64,000 bases of DNA from Sphingomonas oligophenolica. GTDB taxonomy: Bacteria > Pseudomonadota > Alphaproteobacteria > Sphingomonadales > Sphingomonadaceae. The translations under genes were made by a program, and so were the position numbers. The DNA lies in the NCBI RefSeq assembly GCF_006438955.1, contig NZ_RCZK01000001.1, forward strand, positions 450,386 through 514,385. Reading direction: 5' to 3'. Positions 24,945 to 33,931 of the stretch are shown here, in pieces. Below the pieces are notes generated by a model. That model saw nothing but the letters and a program-made list of their open reading frames with translations, did no database searches and was not told the DNA's origin. Positions within the stretch are counted from its first letter, which is position 1, and each line of letters opens with the position of its first letter.

Positions 24945-26293
24945 GCGACCTGCTCTCCATCGGCGCTTCCGGCGTTCGCGCGTATCAGACTGCGCTCGAC
25001 ACTGTCGGCGAGAACATCGCCAACACCGGCACCGCGGGCTATTCCCGGCGGGTCGTCGGCTTGCACGAAATTTCGGTGGGAAGTGGCACATCGGCGGGGG
25101 GCTATGCCGCCGGGCTCGGTGTCCTCGCGTCGGGGGTGCTGCGGACGTCGGACACCTATGCGGCGGCGGCAATGCGCAGTGCGGGGACCGACCTGTCGCG
25201 CACCACCTCGACCGCGGCGTGGCTCGATCGCGTCGGCAAGGCGCTCGACGGCAACGACATCAGCGGGCGGATCACCGATTTTTTCGGCGCATCGAGCGCG
25301 CTTGCCGCCGAACCGGCCTCGAGCGCGTTGCGCGCGACCTTCCTCGCCGCGGCGGGTAACGTCGCCAACGCGGTGTCGGCGACTGGCATCGCGTTCGACC
25401 AGGTCGACGAGGATATCGATGCCCAGGCGACCCAGACCGCCGCGACGCTGACCTCGCTCGGTGCGTCGCTGGTGCGGATCAACGACGGACTGGGACGTAC
25501 GACGGCCAACACCGCAGCGGCGGCGCAGTTGCTCGACCAGCGCGACGCGATCCTCGACCAGATGAGCGCGATCAGCGACCTGAAGACGAATTTCGATCAA
25601 TATGGCCGGGTCACCGTCGCACTAGGAGCGGGCAACGGCGCGCCGTTCGTTGAGATCGCCCGCTCCAACGTTGTATCGTATCTCGCCGATCGCAGTAACG
25701 GCGGCACGGTCAGTTTCAGGGTCTCGAACAAGGCGAGTTGGACAACGATCGATGCGACGGGCGGCGCGCTCGCTGGACTTGTCGAGGGCGCGCAACGCTC
25801 TTTAATCGCGCGAGACGGCGTCGAATCGATCGCCGCGGATTTCACGACCAAAATCAACGCCATTCATCGCGGTGGCGAAGGGCTCGACGGTTCGAGCAAG
25901 CTGGACCTGTTCACCGCGGGCGCGCGTGCCACCAATCTCTCGGTCAATCCGCTGGTCACCTATGCGAAGGTCGCCGCGGCTGGGATCGGCGGGGGTCCGC
26001 GCGATGCGAGCAACCTGGCGGGCTTCGCGGCGACACGCGCCGCGAGCGGGTTCGAGGCGAACGTCACCGGCCTGATCACCGACAATGCCGCGCAGCTGAA
26101 GCAGCGCAACACCATCGCCGAGGCGCAGACCGCGATCCGCGCGGGTGCCCAGACCGCGCTATCGACCGCGACCGGGGTCAACCTCGATTCCGAAGCGATC
26201 GACCTGATGCGGTTCCAGCAGGCGTATCAGGCCTCCAGCCGCGCGATCCAGGTCGCGCGCGACACGCTCCAGTCCATCCTCGACATACGGTAA
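24941..26293 (+). CDS. flgK: Flagellar hook-associated protein FlgK (HAP1)
   Basis: Hook-filament junction protein of 450 residues. The N-terminus SIGASGVRAYQTALDTVGENIANTGTAGYSRRVV carries the rod/hook motif and the C-terminus SGVNLDSEAIDLMRFQQAYQASSRAIQVARDTLQSILDIR is characteristic (seen here starting TGVNLDSEA). It is shorter than the enterobacterial protein because the central variable domains are reduced. It overlaps flgJ by four bases and lies five bases before flgL. Confidence 0.93.
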   Translation: MSDLLSIGASGVRAYQTALDTVGENIANTGTAGYSRRVVGLHEISVGSGTSAGGYAAGLGVLASGVLRTSDTYAAAAMRSAGTDLSRTTSTAAWLDRVGKALDGNDISGRITDFFGASSALAAEPASSALRATFLAAAGNVANAVSATGIAFDQVDEDIDAQATQTAATLTSLGASLVRINDGLGRTTANTAAAAQLLDQRDAILDQMSAISDLKTNFDQYGRVTVALGAGNGAPFVEIARSNVVSYLADRSNGGTVSFRVSNKASWTTIDATGGALAGLVEGAQRSLIARDGVESIAADFTTKINAIHRGGEGLDGSSKLDLFTAGARATNLSVNPLVTYAKVAAAGIGGGPRDASNLAGFAATRAASGFEANVTGLITDNAAQLKQRNTIAEAQTAIRAGAQTALSTATGVNLDSEAIDLMRFQQAYQASSRAIQVARDTLQSILDIR

Positions 26294-26298
26294 CCGCC

Positions 26299-27192
26299 AT
26301 GCAGATCGCCACGACCCTCTTCTACGACATGGCCGCCACGCGGATGACGACGCTGACCAGTCGTGCCAATGTGCTCCAGACCCAGATCGCGACCGGCAAG
26401 CGCGTGCAATCCGCGTCGGAGGACGCCGCGCTGGCACAGCAAGTCGCCGAGTTCGATCGCAAGGACGCCGACACCGCGGTGTATCAGACCAACCTGACGC
26501 TCGCGGGTTCGCAGCTCACCCAGGCCGACAGCGTCCTGGGGGACATGACGGCCCAGCTACAGCGTGCACAGGAATTGGCGATCCAGGCCTCGAACGGCAC
26601 CCAGACCCCGGCATCGCGGCGCCTGATCGGCGTGGAAATGGCGGCGATCGTCGACGCGCTGGTCGGCCTGGCCAACACCAAGAACCTGCGCGGGCAGCCG
26701 CTGTTCGGGACACCCGACGGCACCGATGCGGTGACCAACAACGGCGCGGGCGGGTTCTCGTTCGCGACCACCACGGTGGCACCGATTCCGATTGGCACGG
26801 GTCAGTCGGTCGAGGCGACCGAAGATGCGGGACGTATCTTCAATTATGACAAGACGACGGGCACCAGCACGCTGTCGATGCTGTCGATGCTGGCGGCAAC
26901 GCTGAGCATGGGCGACGCCCCCGATCCCGCAACACTCGATGCGCTGAACGCGGCGGGGGATAAAATCTCGCTGGTCCAGGCATCGGTCGGTGCGCGCGGC
27001 GCGCGGGTCGAATTGCAACAGTCCCAGCTGACCGCCGCCTCGGTCGATCGCGCCGCGCTGCGATCCAGCGTCGAGGACGTCGACATCACGACCTCGGTCG
27101 CCGAGCTTCAGAAAATCATGACCGTGCTCTCGGCGACCCAGGCCAGTTTCTCGAAACTGTCGGGCCTGTCGCTGTTCGACTACCTGCGCTGA
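26299..27192 (+). CDS. flgL: Flagellar hook-associated protein FlgL (HAP3)
   Basis: Second hook-filament junction protein, 297 residues, flagellin-like. The N-terminal coiled segment (MAATRMTTLTSRANVLQTQIATGKRVQSASED) and the C-terminal one (SSVEDVDITTSVAELQKIMTVLSATQASFSKLSGLSLFDYLR) pair as in flagellins. It starts at ATG 26299, five bases after flgK, and is the last gene of the flgB-flgL run; 113 bases separate it from motA. No flagellin gene lies in the window. Confidence 0.92.
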   Translation: MQIATTLFYDMAATRMTTLTSRANVLQTQIATGKRVQSASEDAALAQQVAEFDRKDADTAVYQTNLTLAGSQLTQADSVLGDMTAQLQRAQELAIQASNGTQTPASRRLIGVEMAAIVDALVGLANTKNLRGQPLFGTPDGTDAVTNNGAGGFSFATTTVAPIPIGTGQSVEATEDAGRIFNYDKTTGTSTLSMLSMLAATLSMGDAPDPATLDALNAAGDKISLVQASVGARGARVELQQSQLTAASVDRAALRSSVEDVDITTSVAELQKIMTVLSATQASFSKLSGLSLFDYLR

Positions 27193-27305
27193 GGCGCGTC
27201 CGGCGAAACTTTCGCCCGCTTGGTAACCGATTAGCTACGAAGTCTGGTTAATCCTCGATCTCAACCCTCGGGCGCGAGACGCTCAGCGGTCGGGAGATTG
27301 TCCAC

Positions 27306-28169
27306 GTGTTCCCCATCATCGGCTTCGTCGTCCTGCTCGTCATGGTGTTCGGCGGCTTCGCATTTACCGGCGGCGCGCTCGGCCCCGTCATGGAGGCGAT
27401 CCCGCACGAGATGCTGATCATCGGCGGCGCCGCTGCCGGTGCGCTGATCATCGGCAATTCGGGTAAGGAATTGAAGGCGATGGGCGGGGGCCTGGGTAAG
27501 ATCTTCAAAGGCCCCAAATACACCAAGCAGGATTATCTCGACGTCATCTTCCTCGTCAGCAAGCTGATGAAGATGCTGCGGATGGACGGGCCGATCGCGC
27601 TCGAACCGCATGTCGAGGATCCGCAATCGTCCGCAGTCTTCGCCGAATATCCCAAGCTGCTCAAGGATCATACGCTGGTCAACTTGATCGCTGATACGCT
27701 GCGCCTCGTCGTGGTGTCGTCGGGGACGCTCGACGTCCACGCGGTCGAGGACGTGATGGACAACGCAATCAAGACCCACCACCACGAGGTTGAGGGGCCG
27801 CATACCACGCTCGCCAGCCTTGCCGACGCGCTGCCCGCGCTCGGCATCGTCGCCGCGGTACTCGGGGTCGTGAAAACGATGGGCTCGATCGACAAGCCCC
27901 CCGCAATTTTGGGCGGGATGATCGGATCGGCGCTGGTCGGCACCTTCATGGGGGTGCTGCTCGCTTATGGCATGGTTGCGCCGCTCGCGTCGCGGCTGAA
28001 GCAGATCATCGATGCCGATGCCGCGATCTATCACGTCGTCAAACAGATCATCATCGCGTCGCTCCACGGCCACCCGCAGCCGCTCGTCATCGAGGCGGCA
28101 CGGTCGGGCATCGCGCACAAGAACCAGCCGGCCTTCGCGGAAGTCTTCGACGGGCTGCGGGGCAAGTAA
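27306..28169 (+). CDS. motA: Flagellar motor stator protein MotA (canonical)
   Basis: Inner-membrane proton channel subunit of the stator, 287 residues. Four helices are visible: two near the N-terminus (FPIIGFVVLLVMVFGGFAFT and MLIIGGAAAGALIIG) and two late (LGIVAAVLGVVKTMG and IGSALVGTFMGVLLAYGMVAPLA). The large cytoplasmic loop carries the charged segment that contacts FliG. The start is GTG at 27306 with CGGGAG upstream. The motB start abuts its stop. This is the full-length pair, in contrast to the reduced pair at 16996-18167. Confidence 0.92.
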   Translation: MFPIIGFVVLLVMVFGGFAFTGGALGPVMEAIPHEMLIIGGAAAGALIIGNSGKELKAMGGGLGKIFKGPKYTKQDYLDVIFLVSKLMKMLRMDGPIALEPHVEDPQSSAVFAEYPKLLKDHTLVNLIADTLRLVVVSSGTLDVHAVEDVMDNAIKTHHHEVEGPHTTLASLADALPALGIVAAVLGVVKTMGSIDKPPAILGGMIGSALVGTFMGVLLAYGMVAPLASRLKQIIDADAAIYHVVKQIIIASLHGHPQPLVIEAARSGIAHKNQPAFAEVFDGLRGK

Positions 28170-29069
28170 GTGGCCGCGCGCGCTCCGCATGGATCGAATC
28201 AGCCAGCCAAGATCATCGTCAAGAAGATCTATATCGAAGCGCATGGCGGCCATCACGGCGGTGCTTGGAAGGTCGCCTATGCCGATTTCGTGACCGCGAT
28301 GATGGCATTTTTCCTGTTGCTGTGGTTGCTCGGCGCGACCACCGAGAAGCAGCGCAAGGGCATCGCGGATTATTTCGCGCCGACACTGTTGGATACGCAT
28401 ACGATCGGGATGGGCGGATCGGGGCTGCTCGGCGGAGAGACCATAATGAGCGACCAGAAACTGGGACCGCAGGCGGCCAACGCGGCCCGCGCGACGCCCG
28501 GCGTCATCCCACCGCCTGCGGTCGGTGGCCCCAAGGACGGGCTCGGCAACACGCAGGGTCGCGAGGCGCTGGCGGCGGAGGATCGCAAGAATTTCGACGC
28601 GATGCGCCGTCAGTTGTCGCGCGAGATCAACGGATCGGCGCGACTGGCCAAGCTTGCGGCGCACGTCCGCTTCGTCCAGACCCGCGACGGGCTGCGGATC
28701 GACCTGGTCGACGATGCCAATTATTCGATGTTCGCGCTCGGCACGACGGTGCTCGCATCCGACGCATCCGACCTGATCGGGCTGATCGCGGATTCGATCA
28801 AGGGAATGACGAACCCGATCATGATCCGGGGCCATACCGACAGCCTGGCGTTCGGTGACCCGCGCGCGATGAACAACTGGATGCTCTCGTCCGGGCGTGC
28901 GGAGGCGACGCGGCGGCGGCTGGCGCAGGGCGCGATCGGCGAGCCGCGATTCGAACGGATCGAAGGGGTCGCGGATCGCGAACCGATGATCGAAAAGGAC
29001 CCCACCGACCCGCGCAATCGTCGGGTCGCGATTACCTTGCTCTACCGGCGCGGGATCTTCGGCCGGTAG
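28170..29069 (+). CDS. motB: Flagellar motor stator protein MotB (canonical)
   Basis: Stator subunit of 299 residues that anchors MotA to peptidoglycan. The single helix carries the proton-binding Asp39 in WKVAYADFVTAMMAFFLLLWLL, followed by the plug region. The C-terminal OmpA-like domain is intact: IRGHTDSLAFGDPRAMNNWMLSSGRAEATRRRL and the terminal PRNRRVAITLLY. The start is GTG 28170, immediately after the motA stop. A hairpin terminator follows at 29077-29103. Confidence 0.92.
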   Translation: MAARAPHGSNQPAKIIVKKIYIEAHGGHHGGAWKVAYADFVTAMMAFFLLLWLLGATTEKQRKGIADYFAPTLLDTHTIGMGGSGLLGGETIMSDQKLGPQAANAARATPGVIPPPAVGGPKDGLGNTQGREALAAEDRKNFDAMRRQLSREINGSARLAKLAAHVRFVQTRDGLRIDLVDDANYSMFALGTTVLASDASDLIGLIADSIKGMTNPIMIRGHTDSLAFGDPRAMNNWMLSSGRAEATRRRLAQGAIGEPRFERIEGVADREPMIEKDPTDPRNRRVAITLLYRRGIFGR

Positions 29070-29076
29070 GCGAAGC

Positions 29077-29103
29077 CCGCCCTCCCGTGATGGGAAGGCG
29101 GGT
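29077..29103. terminator. Bidirectional hairpin between motB and mucR
   Basis: CCCGCCCTCCC pairs with GGGAAGGCGGG across a five-base loop, with one internal mismatch. It lies between the convergent motB and mucR stops and probably ends both transcripts; there is only a short T-run on either side. Confidence 0.65.
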
Positions 29104-29114
29104 TCGAGGCGATG

Positions 29115-29582
29115 TTATTCGTCCGACGAAGACTTGCGCGTACCGCTGCCCTTGCGGGCACCGGGTTTCCGGCCGAGGCCGATCTTCTTGGCCATCGCCC
29201 GGCGGCTTTCCGAATAGCTTTCGGCGACCATCGGATAGTCGGGCTTGAGGTTGTAGCGTTCGCGATACTGCTCTGGCGTCATGCCATTGGTGGACAGGTG
29301 CCGACGCAATGTCTTGTAGGGCTTGCCGTCGACCATCGAGATGATGTGATCCTTCGACGCCAGCGACTTGCGGACCGACACCGCCGGGACATATTCTTGG
29401 GTCGAGGCGCCGTCACCCGACGCGCCGCCCGAGCCGAGCAGCGAGTTCACGGTGTCGTGCATCTTGCCAAGAAAACCGGGAACCTCCTCGGCGGAGGTAC
29501 GGGTGTTGGGATTGGACAGCCAAGCAATCGTTAGTTCGGTCGCTAATTCGACCGCGCTCAAGTCAGTGTTTTCCTCAGTCAT
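29115..29582 (-). CDS. Ros/MucR-family transcriptional regulator lacking most zinc ligands
   Basis: 155-residue DNA-binding protein of the Ros/MucR family, regulators of envelope, motility and cell-cycle genes in alphaproteobacteria. The family core is clear: YVPAVSVRKSL, GKPYKTLRRHLSTNGMTPEQYRERY and LKPDYPMVAESYSESRRAMAKKIGLGRK. By alignment with Ros, the zinc ligands Cys, Cys, His, His fall on Ser82, Asp85, His95 and Gly100, so only one is kept; zinc-free Ros homologues are known from Mesorhizobium. The C-terminus is a basic tail. GGAGCG precedes the ATG. Its position beside motB suggests, but does not prove, a link to motility. Confidence 0.9.
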   Translation of the reverse strand: MTEENTDLSAVELATELTIAWLSNPNTRTSAEEVPGFLGKMHDTVNSLLGSGGASGDGASTQEYVPAVSVRKSLASKDHIISMVDGKPYKTLRRHLSTNGMTPEQYRERYNLKPDYPMVAESYSESRRAMAKKIGLGRKPGARKGSGTRKSSSDE

Positions 29583-29871
29583 GTTTCGCTCCTTTGACTG
29601 ATATCGGGCCTAATCACACTGCGGCGTGCGTCAAGCCCGGCGGAACAGTTTTCGTCCCGCCAGCCGCGAAAACAGCGGCGTAGAATTCAAGGCGCCGCAC
29701 GATCGACACCCGACTCTCAATAGGATTGGGGTCTATGTTGTTGGTGTTCCTTCCCAAAGTTATCAGCCCGGGTCTTACCGCGGAGTGATCGGGTTAGAAT
29801 GGCGTTCTCGTCCGACCCCTTGCGCGGACGCAAACCTCCGTGCCGAGCGCGCCAACTCGATCATTGCCGCG
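29583..29871. other. Non-coding region between mucR and mccA
   Basis: 289 bases upstream of mucR and downstream of mccA. I see no gene. A TTGACG on the minus strand (29634-29629), about 47 bases before the mucR ATG, is a possible -35 element; no convincing -10 follows. MucR proteins often repress their own gene. Confidence 0.4.
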
Positions 29872-31749
29872 TTACGTGTGTTCGCCGGTTCGATCTATCC
29901 GCGCGAGCACTGCGCCTTCCGACACCTGCACGCCTTCGCTGGCGGCGAGGTGCGCGACGGTGCCGTCGAACGGCGCGACGAGGCTATGCTCCATCTTCAT
30001 CGCTTCGAGGGTCAGCAGCTTCTGCCCCTTGGTCACGGCATCCCCCTCGGTGACCTCAACCGCGATGATTCGGCCGGGCATCGGCGACAGGATCGCGCCG
30101 TCCGCCGCGCCGTCCGCCGCGCCGCCCGCCGCAACGCCCGTGGCGCGCCACCGCCCGAGTTCCCAGGTCTGGCCGCCTTCGGAGACGAGCAGCGAGGCCT
30201 CGTCGGTCGTTGCCTCCCCGCCAGCCTCGGCGAAGCCGATCTCGATCGGCGCGCCGTTCAGCAGAAACATCGCTTCTCGGCGCGGCGGGGCGTTGAGGCG
30301 GAAGCCCGCGAACGCGCTTGCATCGCTCAGCGCTGCGGCGGCATCGGCGAGCGCCCCGTCGCTCGGCTCGGCGGGCGGCATCAGCGCGTCGCCCTCGCGC
30401 GCGATCAGCCCGGTGTCGAGGTCGCCCGCGACGAACGCGGGGTGGTCGAGCGCCTGGACCAGGAAACCGGCGTTAAAGCGCACCGGCCACATCACCGCCT
30501 CGTCGAGCGCGTCCGCCAGCGTCTCGCGCGCCGCCTCGCGCGTTTCGCCCCAGGCGATCACCTTGGCGATCATGGGGTCGTAGAAGGGAGAAATCTCCGC
30601 GCCCTGCTCGACCCCGGTGTCGACCCGGATGTTGTCGAGTCCGCTCGCGTTGCCGAGGTCGAACCTCTCGAGTCGCCCGATCGAGGGCAGGAAGCCCTTG
30701 GCGGGATCCTCGGCATAAAGCCGCGCCTCGATAGCATGTCCATCGATGCTCAACTCTTCCTGCCGCTTAGGCAATGGCTCACCGGAGGCCACCCGCAACT
30801 GCCATTCGACCAGATCCTGCCCGGTGATCGCCTCGGTCACCGGATGCTCAACCTGGAGCCGCGTGTTCATCTCCATGAACCAGATGCGGTCGGCGCGCAG
30901 ACCCTCGCTCGCGTCGGCGATGAACTCGATCGTCCCCGCGCCGACATAGTCGACCGCATTCGCCGCTTTCACCGCCGCGGCGCAGATCGATGCGCGCGTC
31001 GTCTCGTCCATGCGGGGCGCGGGCGCTTCCTCGATCACCTTCTGGTGGCGGCGCTGCAACGAACAATCACGCTCGAACAGATGGACGACGTTGCCGTGGC
31101 GGTCACCGAACACCTGCACCTCGATGTGCCGCGGCGAGAGAATGTATTTCTCAATCAGCACTTGCGTGTTCCCGAACGACGATGCCGCCTCGCGCTGGCA
31201 CGACACCAGCGCACCGGCGAACTCGCCCGCCTCGTCGACCCGCCGCATCCCCTTGCCGCCACCGCCTGCGACCGCCTTGATGAGCACGGGATAGCCGATC
31301 GCATCGGCCTCGCGCTGCAGCCGGTCGGGGTCCTGATCCGCCCCGAGATAACCTGGAGTGACGGGCACGCCTGCCGCGATCATCCGCTCCTTGGCGGCAT
31401 CCTTCAGCCCCATCGCGCGGATGCTGTCGGGGTTCGGGCCGACCCAGACCAGCCCCGCGTCGATCACGCTTTGCGCAAAATCCGCATTCTCGCTGAGGAA
31501 ACCGTAACCCGGATGGATCGCCTCGGCCCCGCTGTCGCGCGCCGCGGCGATGATCCGCGCGCCGACCAGATAGCTCTCGCGCGCCGGCGAGGGGCCGATA
31601 TGCACCGCCTCGTCCGCCTCGCGCACGTGCAGCGCGCGTGCGTCGGCGTCCGAATAGACCGCGATCGTGCGCATATTCATCGCGCGCGCGGTGCGGATGA
31701 TCCGGCACGCGATCTCGCCGCGATTGGCGATGAGGAGGGAGGTGATCAT
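29872..31749 (-). CDS. mccA: Methylcrotonoyl-CoA carboxylase, biotin-containing alpha subunit
   Basis: Biotin carboxylase/carrier subunit for leucine degradation, 625 residues. The N-terminal biotin carboxylase part has SLLIANRGEIACRIIRTA, the ATP-grasp loop KAVAGGGGKGMR and MEMNTRLQVEHPVTE. The C-terminal biotinyl domain has the attachment motif LEAMKMEHSLVAPFDG. A low-complexity linker (AADGAADGA) precedes it. The ATG at 31749 gives the usual MITSLLIANRG start; an ATG two codons upstream is equally possible. Carboxylases of propionyl-CoA or geranyl-CoA are alternatives, but the neighbouring ivd and mccB favour MCC. Confidence 0.9.
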   Translation of the reverse strand: MITSLLIANRGEIACRIIRTARAMNMRTIAVYSDADARALHVREADEAVHIGPSPARESYLVGARIIAAARDSGAEAIHPGYGFLSENADFAQSVIDAGLVWVGPNPDSIRAMGLKDAAKERMIAAGVPVTPGYLGADQDPDRLQREADAIGYPVLIKAVAGGGGKGMRRVDEAGEFAGALVSCQREAASSFGNTQVLIEKYILSPRHIEVQVFGDRHGNVVHLFERDCSLQRRHQKVIEEAPAPRMDETTRASICAAAVKAANAVDYVGAGTIEFIADASEGLRADRIWFMEMNTRLQVEHPVTEAITGQDLVEWQLRVASGEPLPKRQEELSIDGHAIEARLYAEDPAKGFLPSIGRLERFDLGNASGLDNIRVDTGVEQGAEISPFYDPMIAKVIAWGETREAARETLADALDEAVMWPVRFNAGFLVQALDHPAFVAGDLDTGLIAREGDALMPPAEPSDGALADAAAALSDASAFAGFRLNAPPRREAMFLLNGAPIEIGFAEAGGEATTDEASLLVSEGGQTWELGRWRATGVAAGGAADGAADGAILSPMPGRIIAVEVTEGDAVTKGQKLLTLEAMKMEHSLVAPFDGTVAHLAASEGVQVSEGAVLARIDRTGEHT

Positions 31750-32174
31750 GGGCATTTCCGCAATAATACCTCCCCGGAACGGGAAGGGGGACCATCCGGC
31801 AACGCCGGATGGTGGTGGGGCAGCCGCGCGCGGGCGGCTTCGACAATATGGACGATAACGCCGTCGAGATTGGTTAGAACGTCCGCCGCGGTGATGCGTA
31901 GCGTGTCGATGGCATGGAGGCGCAACCACGCGTCACGGTCCGCATCGAATGCCGGTTGGTCGCCACGATCATGCGCTTCACCGTCAACCTCAATGCAAAG
32001 CTTCGCTTCGGCGCAGAAAAAATCCAGGACGAGCTCACCTGCGAGATGTTGCTTGCGGAATTTATGCCCGCCCGGATGCTGGCGGAGTGCTTGCCACAAC
32101 AGGATTTCAGGCAACGTCATAGTGCGCCGAAGTGCACGCGCGCGCTGTACCGTTATCGCCGACGCGCTCAACAT
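31746..32174 (-). CDS. DUF559 (Vsr/endonuclease-fold) protein between mccB and mccA
   Basis: 142-residue protein of the DUF559 family, related to very-short-patch repair endonucleases. The core is intact: TLPEILLWQALRQ, KFRKQHLAGELVLDFFCAEAKLCIEVDGEAHD and the C-terminal LRITAADVLTNLDGVI; the Asp/Glu residues of the nuclease-like fold are present. The last about 25 residues are encoded by a GC-rich repeat (31769-31825). The stop overlaps the mccA start (ATGA). The gene interrupts the mccB-mccA pair and is flanked by like-oriented repeats, suggesting it arrived as a unit. Activity is unproven. Confidence 0.82.
   Translation of the reverse strand: MLSASAITVQRARALRRTMTLPEILLWQALRQHPGGHKFRKQHLAGELVLDFFCAEAKLCIEVDGEAHDRGDQPAFDADRDAWLRLHAIDTLRITAADVLTNLDGVIVHIVEAARARLPHHHPALPDGPPSRSGEVLLRKCP
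31769..31825. repeat. GC-rich repeat, left copy, within the 3' end of the DUF559 gene
   Basis: Begins CCTCCCCGGAACGGGAAGGG, contains the hairpin ATCCGGCAACGCCGGAT, and ends GGTGGGGCAGCC. It is similar to and in the same orientation as 32181-32227. Confidence 0.75.
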
Positions 32175-32180
32175 GACATT

Positions 32181-32297
32181 CCTCCCCGGGACGGGGAGGG
32201 GGACCACGCAGTGGTGGAGGGGCAGCCACGGACGAAGGCGCTGCTTGGCTGCCCCTCCGTCACGCCTTCGGCGCGCCACCTCCCCGTGCCGGGGAGG
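32181..32297. repeat. GC-rich repeat with inverted partner, upstream of the DUF559 gene
   Basis: The first part (32181-32227) starts CCTCCCCGGGACGGGGAGGG and ends GGAGGGGCAGCC. After a short spacer an inverted partner follows (32245-32297), GGCTGCCCCTCCGTC up to CCTCCCCGTGCCGGGGAGG. The element fills the gap between mccB and the DUF559 gene and may form a long hairpin. Confidence 0.75.
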
Positions 32298-32319
32298 CGT
32301 GCTGATCCATCGCTCGACA

Positions 32320-33921
32320 TCACATCCGGAACACCCCGAACGATTGCCGCTCGGGAATCGGCGCGTTGAGGGAAGCCGCGAGCGCCAGCCCGAGCACGTC
32401 GCGGGTTTGCGCGGGGTCGATGATGCCGTCGTCCCACAATCGCGCGGTGGCGTGCCACGGATTCCCCTGTGCCTCGTAATCGTCGCGGATCGGTTGTTTG
32501 AACGCCTCGGCCTGTTCGGGCGTCCAGCCCTCCGCGTCGCGGTGGACGGTGGCGAGCACGCTCGCGGCCTGTTCGCCCCCCATCACGCTGATCCGGCTGT
32601 TGGGCCAGGTGAACAGGAAGCGAGGGCCATAGGCGCGCCCGCACATCCCGTAATTGCCCGCGCCGAAGCTGCCGCCGATCAGGATTGTGAGTTTAGGAAC
32701 GGTCGCGGTGGCGACCGCGGTGACGAGCTTCGCGCCGTGCTTGGCGATCCCCTCCGCCTCGTATTTGCCGCCGACCATGAAGCCGCTGATGTTCTGGAGG
32801 AACAGCAACGGCACCCGGCGCTGCTGCGCGAGCTCAATGAAATGCGCGCCCTTCTGCGCACTTTCGCTGAACAGCACGCCGTTGTTGGCCAGGATCGCGA
32901 CCGGATACCCGTGGATGTGCGCGAACCCGCAGACCAGGCTCGATCCATAGAGCGCCTTGAATTCATGGAATTCGGATGCGTCGACGAGGCGCGCGATCAC
33001 CTCATGGACGTCGTACGGCGCGCGCACGTCCTGCGGCACAATCCCGTACAGGTCCTCAGGCGGAAACGCGGGGGCGCGCGGCTCGGCCAGGTTCACGTCC
33101 GCGCTGCGCTGGAGCGGCAGCGTCGAGACGATATCGCGGACGATCGTCAGCGCGTGATCGTCGTTCTCCGCGACATGATCGACGACCCCGGATTTGCGGC
33201 CATGCGTGTCCGCGCCGCCCAGCTCTTCCGCGCTGATGACTTCCCCGGTCGCGGCCTTCACCAGCGGCGGCCCGGCGAGGAAGATCGTGCCTTGCCCCCG
33301 AACGATGATCGTCTCGTCGCTCATCGCGGGAACGTACGCGCCGCCCGCGGTGCAGCTGCCCATTACGCACGCGATCTGCGGGATCGCCGCGGCGGACATC
33401 TGCGCCTGGTTGAAGAAGATCCGCCCGAAATGATCGCGGTCGGGAAACACCTCGGCCTGGTGCGGCAAGTTCGCGCCGCCGCTGTCGACGAGGTAGATGC
33501 ACGGCAACCGGTTCTCGAACGCGATCTCCTGCGCGCGTAGATGCTTCTTGACGGTCAGCGGGTAATAGGTCCCGCCCTTCACCGTGGCGTCGTTGCACAC
33601 GATCATGACCTGGCGGCCCGACACGCGCCCCACCCCGCAGATCAGCCCCGCACCCGCGATGTCGTCGTCATAGAGGTCGTGCGCCGCCAGCTGCCCGATC
33701 TCGAGGAACGGCGCGCCGGCATCGAGCAGCCGCTCGACGCGCTCGCGCGGCAGCAGTTTCCCGCGCGCGGTGTGGCGGTCGCGGCTCTTCGCGCTGCCGC
33801 CGAGCGCGGCGCGCGCAACATCGCCACGCAGCCGCTCGGCCAGCGCCGCATTATGCGCGGAATTGGCGCGGAATTCTTCCCTGTCGCGCGCCAACTTGGT
33901 GTCGAGGACGGGGGCCGTCAT
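32320..33921 (-). CDS. mccB: Methylcrotonoyl-CoA carboxylase, carboxyltransferase beta subunit
   Basis: Carboxyltransferase of the biotin-dependent complex, 533 residues. It moves CO2 from biotin to 3-methylcrotonyl-CoA. Signatures are the N-terminal [44 protein letters not shown], the CoA-binding [16 protein letters not shown] and the C-terminal oxyanion region [22 protein letters not shown] with [13 protein letters not shown]. The GNYGMCGRA pattern favours MCC over propionyl-CoA carboxylase. It lies 10 bases after ivd. Confidence 0.93.
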   Translation of the reverse strand: MTAPVLDTKLARDREEFRANSAHNAALAERLRGDVARAALGGSAKSRDRHTARGKLLPRERVERLLDAGAPFLEIGQLAAHDLYDDDIAGAGLICGVGRVSGRQVMIVCNDATVKGGTYYPLTVKKHLRAQEIAFENRLPCIYLVDSGGANLPHQAEVFPDRDHFGRIFFNQAQMSAAAIPQIACVMGSCTAGGAYVPAMSDETIIVRGQGTIFLAGPPLVKAATGEVISAEELGGADTHGRKSGVVDHVAENDDHALTIVRDIVSTLPLQRSADVNLAEPRAPAFPPEDLYGIVPQDVRAPYDVHEVIARLVDASEFHEFKALYGSSLVCGFAHIHGYPVAILANNGVLFSESAQKGAHFIELAQQRRVPLLFLQNISGFMVGGKYEAEGIAKHGAKLVTAVATATVPKLTILIGGSFGAGNYGMCGRAYGPRFLFTWPNSRISVMGGEQAASVLATVHRDAEGWTPEQAEAFKQPIRDDYEAQGNPWHATARLWDDGIIDPAQTRDVLGLALAASLNAPIPERQSFGVFRM

Positions 33922-33931
33922 GCCGCCCCCC

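Noticed and set aside
27209..27234. Possible sigma-28 promoter before motA (GAAA then ACCGATTA)
   Set aside because: The spacer is 17 rather than 15 bases and the -35 element is incomplete.
27221..27236. Possible sigma-54 promoter before canonical motA (TGGTAACCGATTAGCT)
   Set aside because: The GG-N10-GC spacing is right but both elements deviate from the three strong sites, and no CGGCAA hexamers lie upstream.
31769..32297. Repeats around the DUF559 gene as a CRISPR-like or toxin-antitoxin locus
   Set aside because: Only two repeat units, not evenly spaced, and no small partner gene.
29626..33540. Plus-strand open frame of 1304 codons across mccA, DUF559 and mccB
   Set aside because: It is antisense to well-recognised genes; its Arg/Asp/His-rich translation is the usual shadow in GC-rich DNA.
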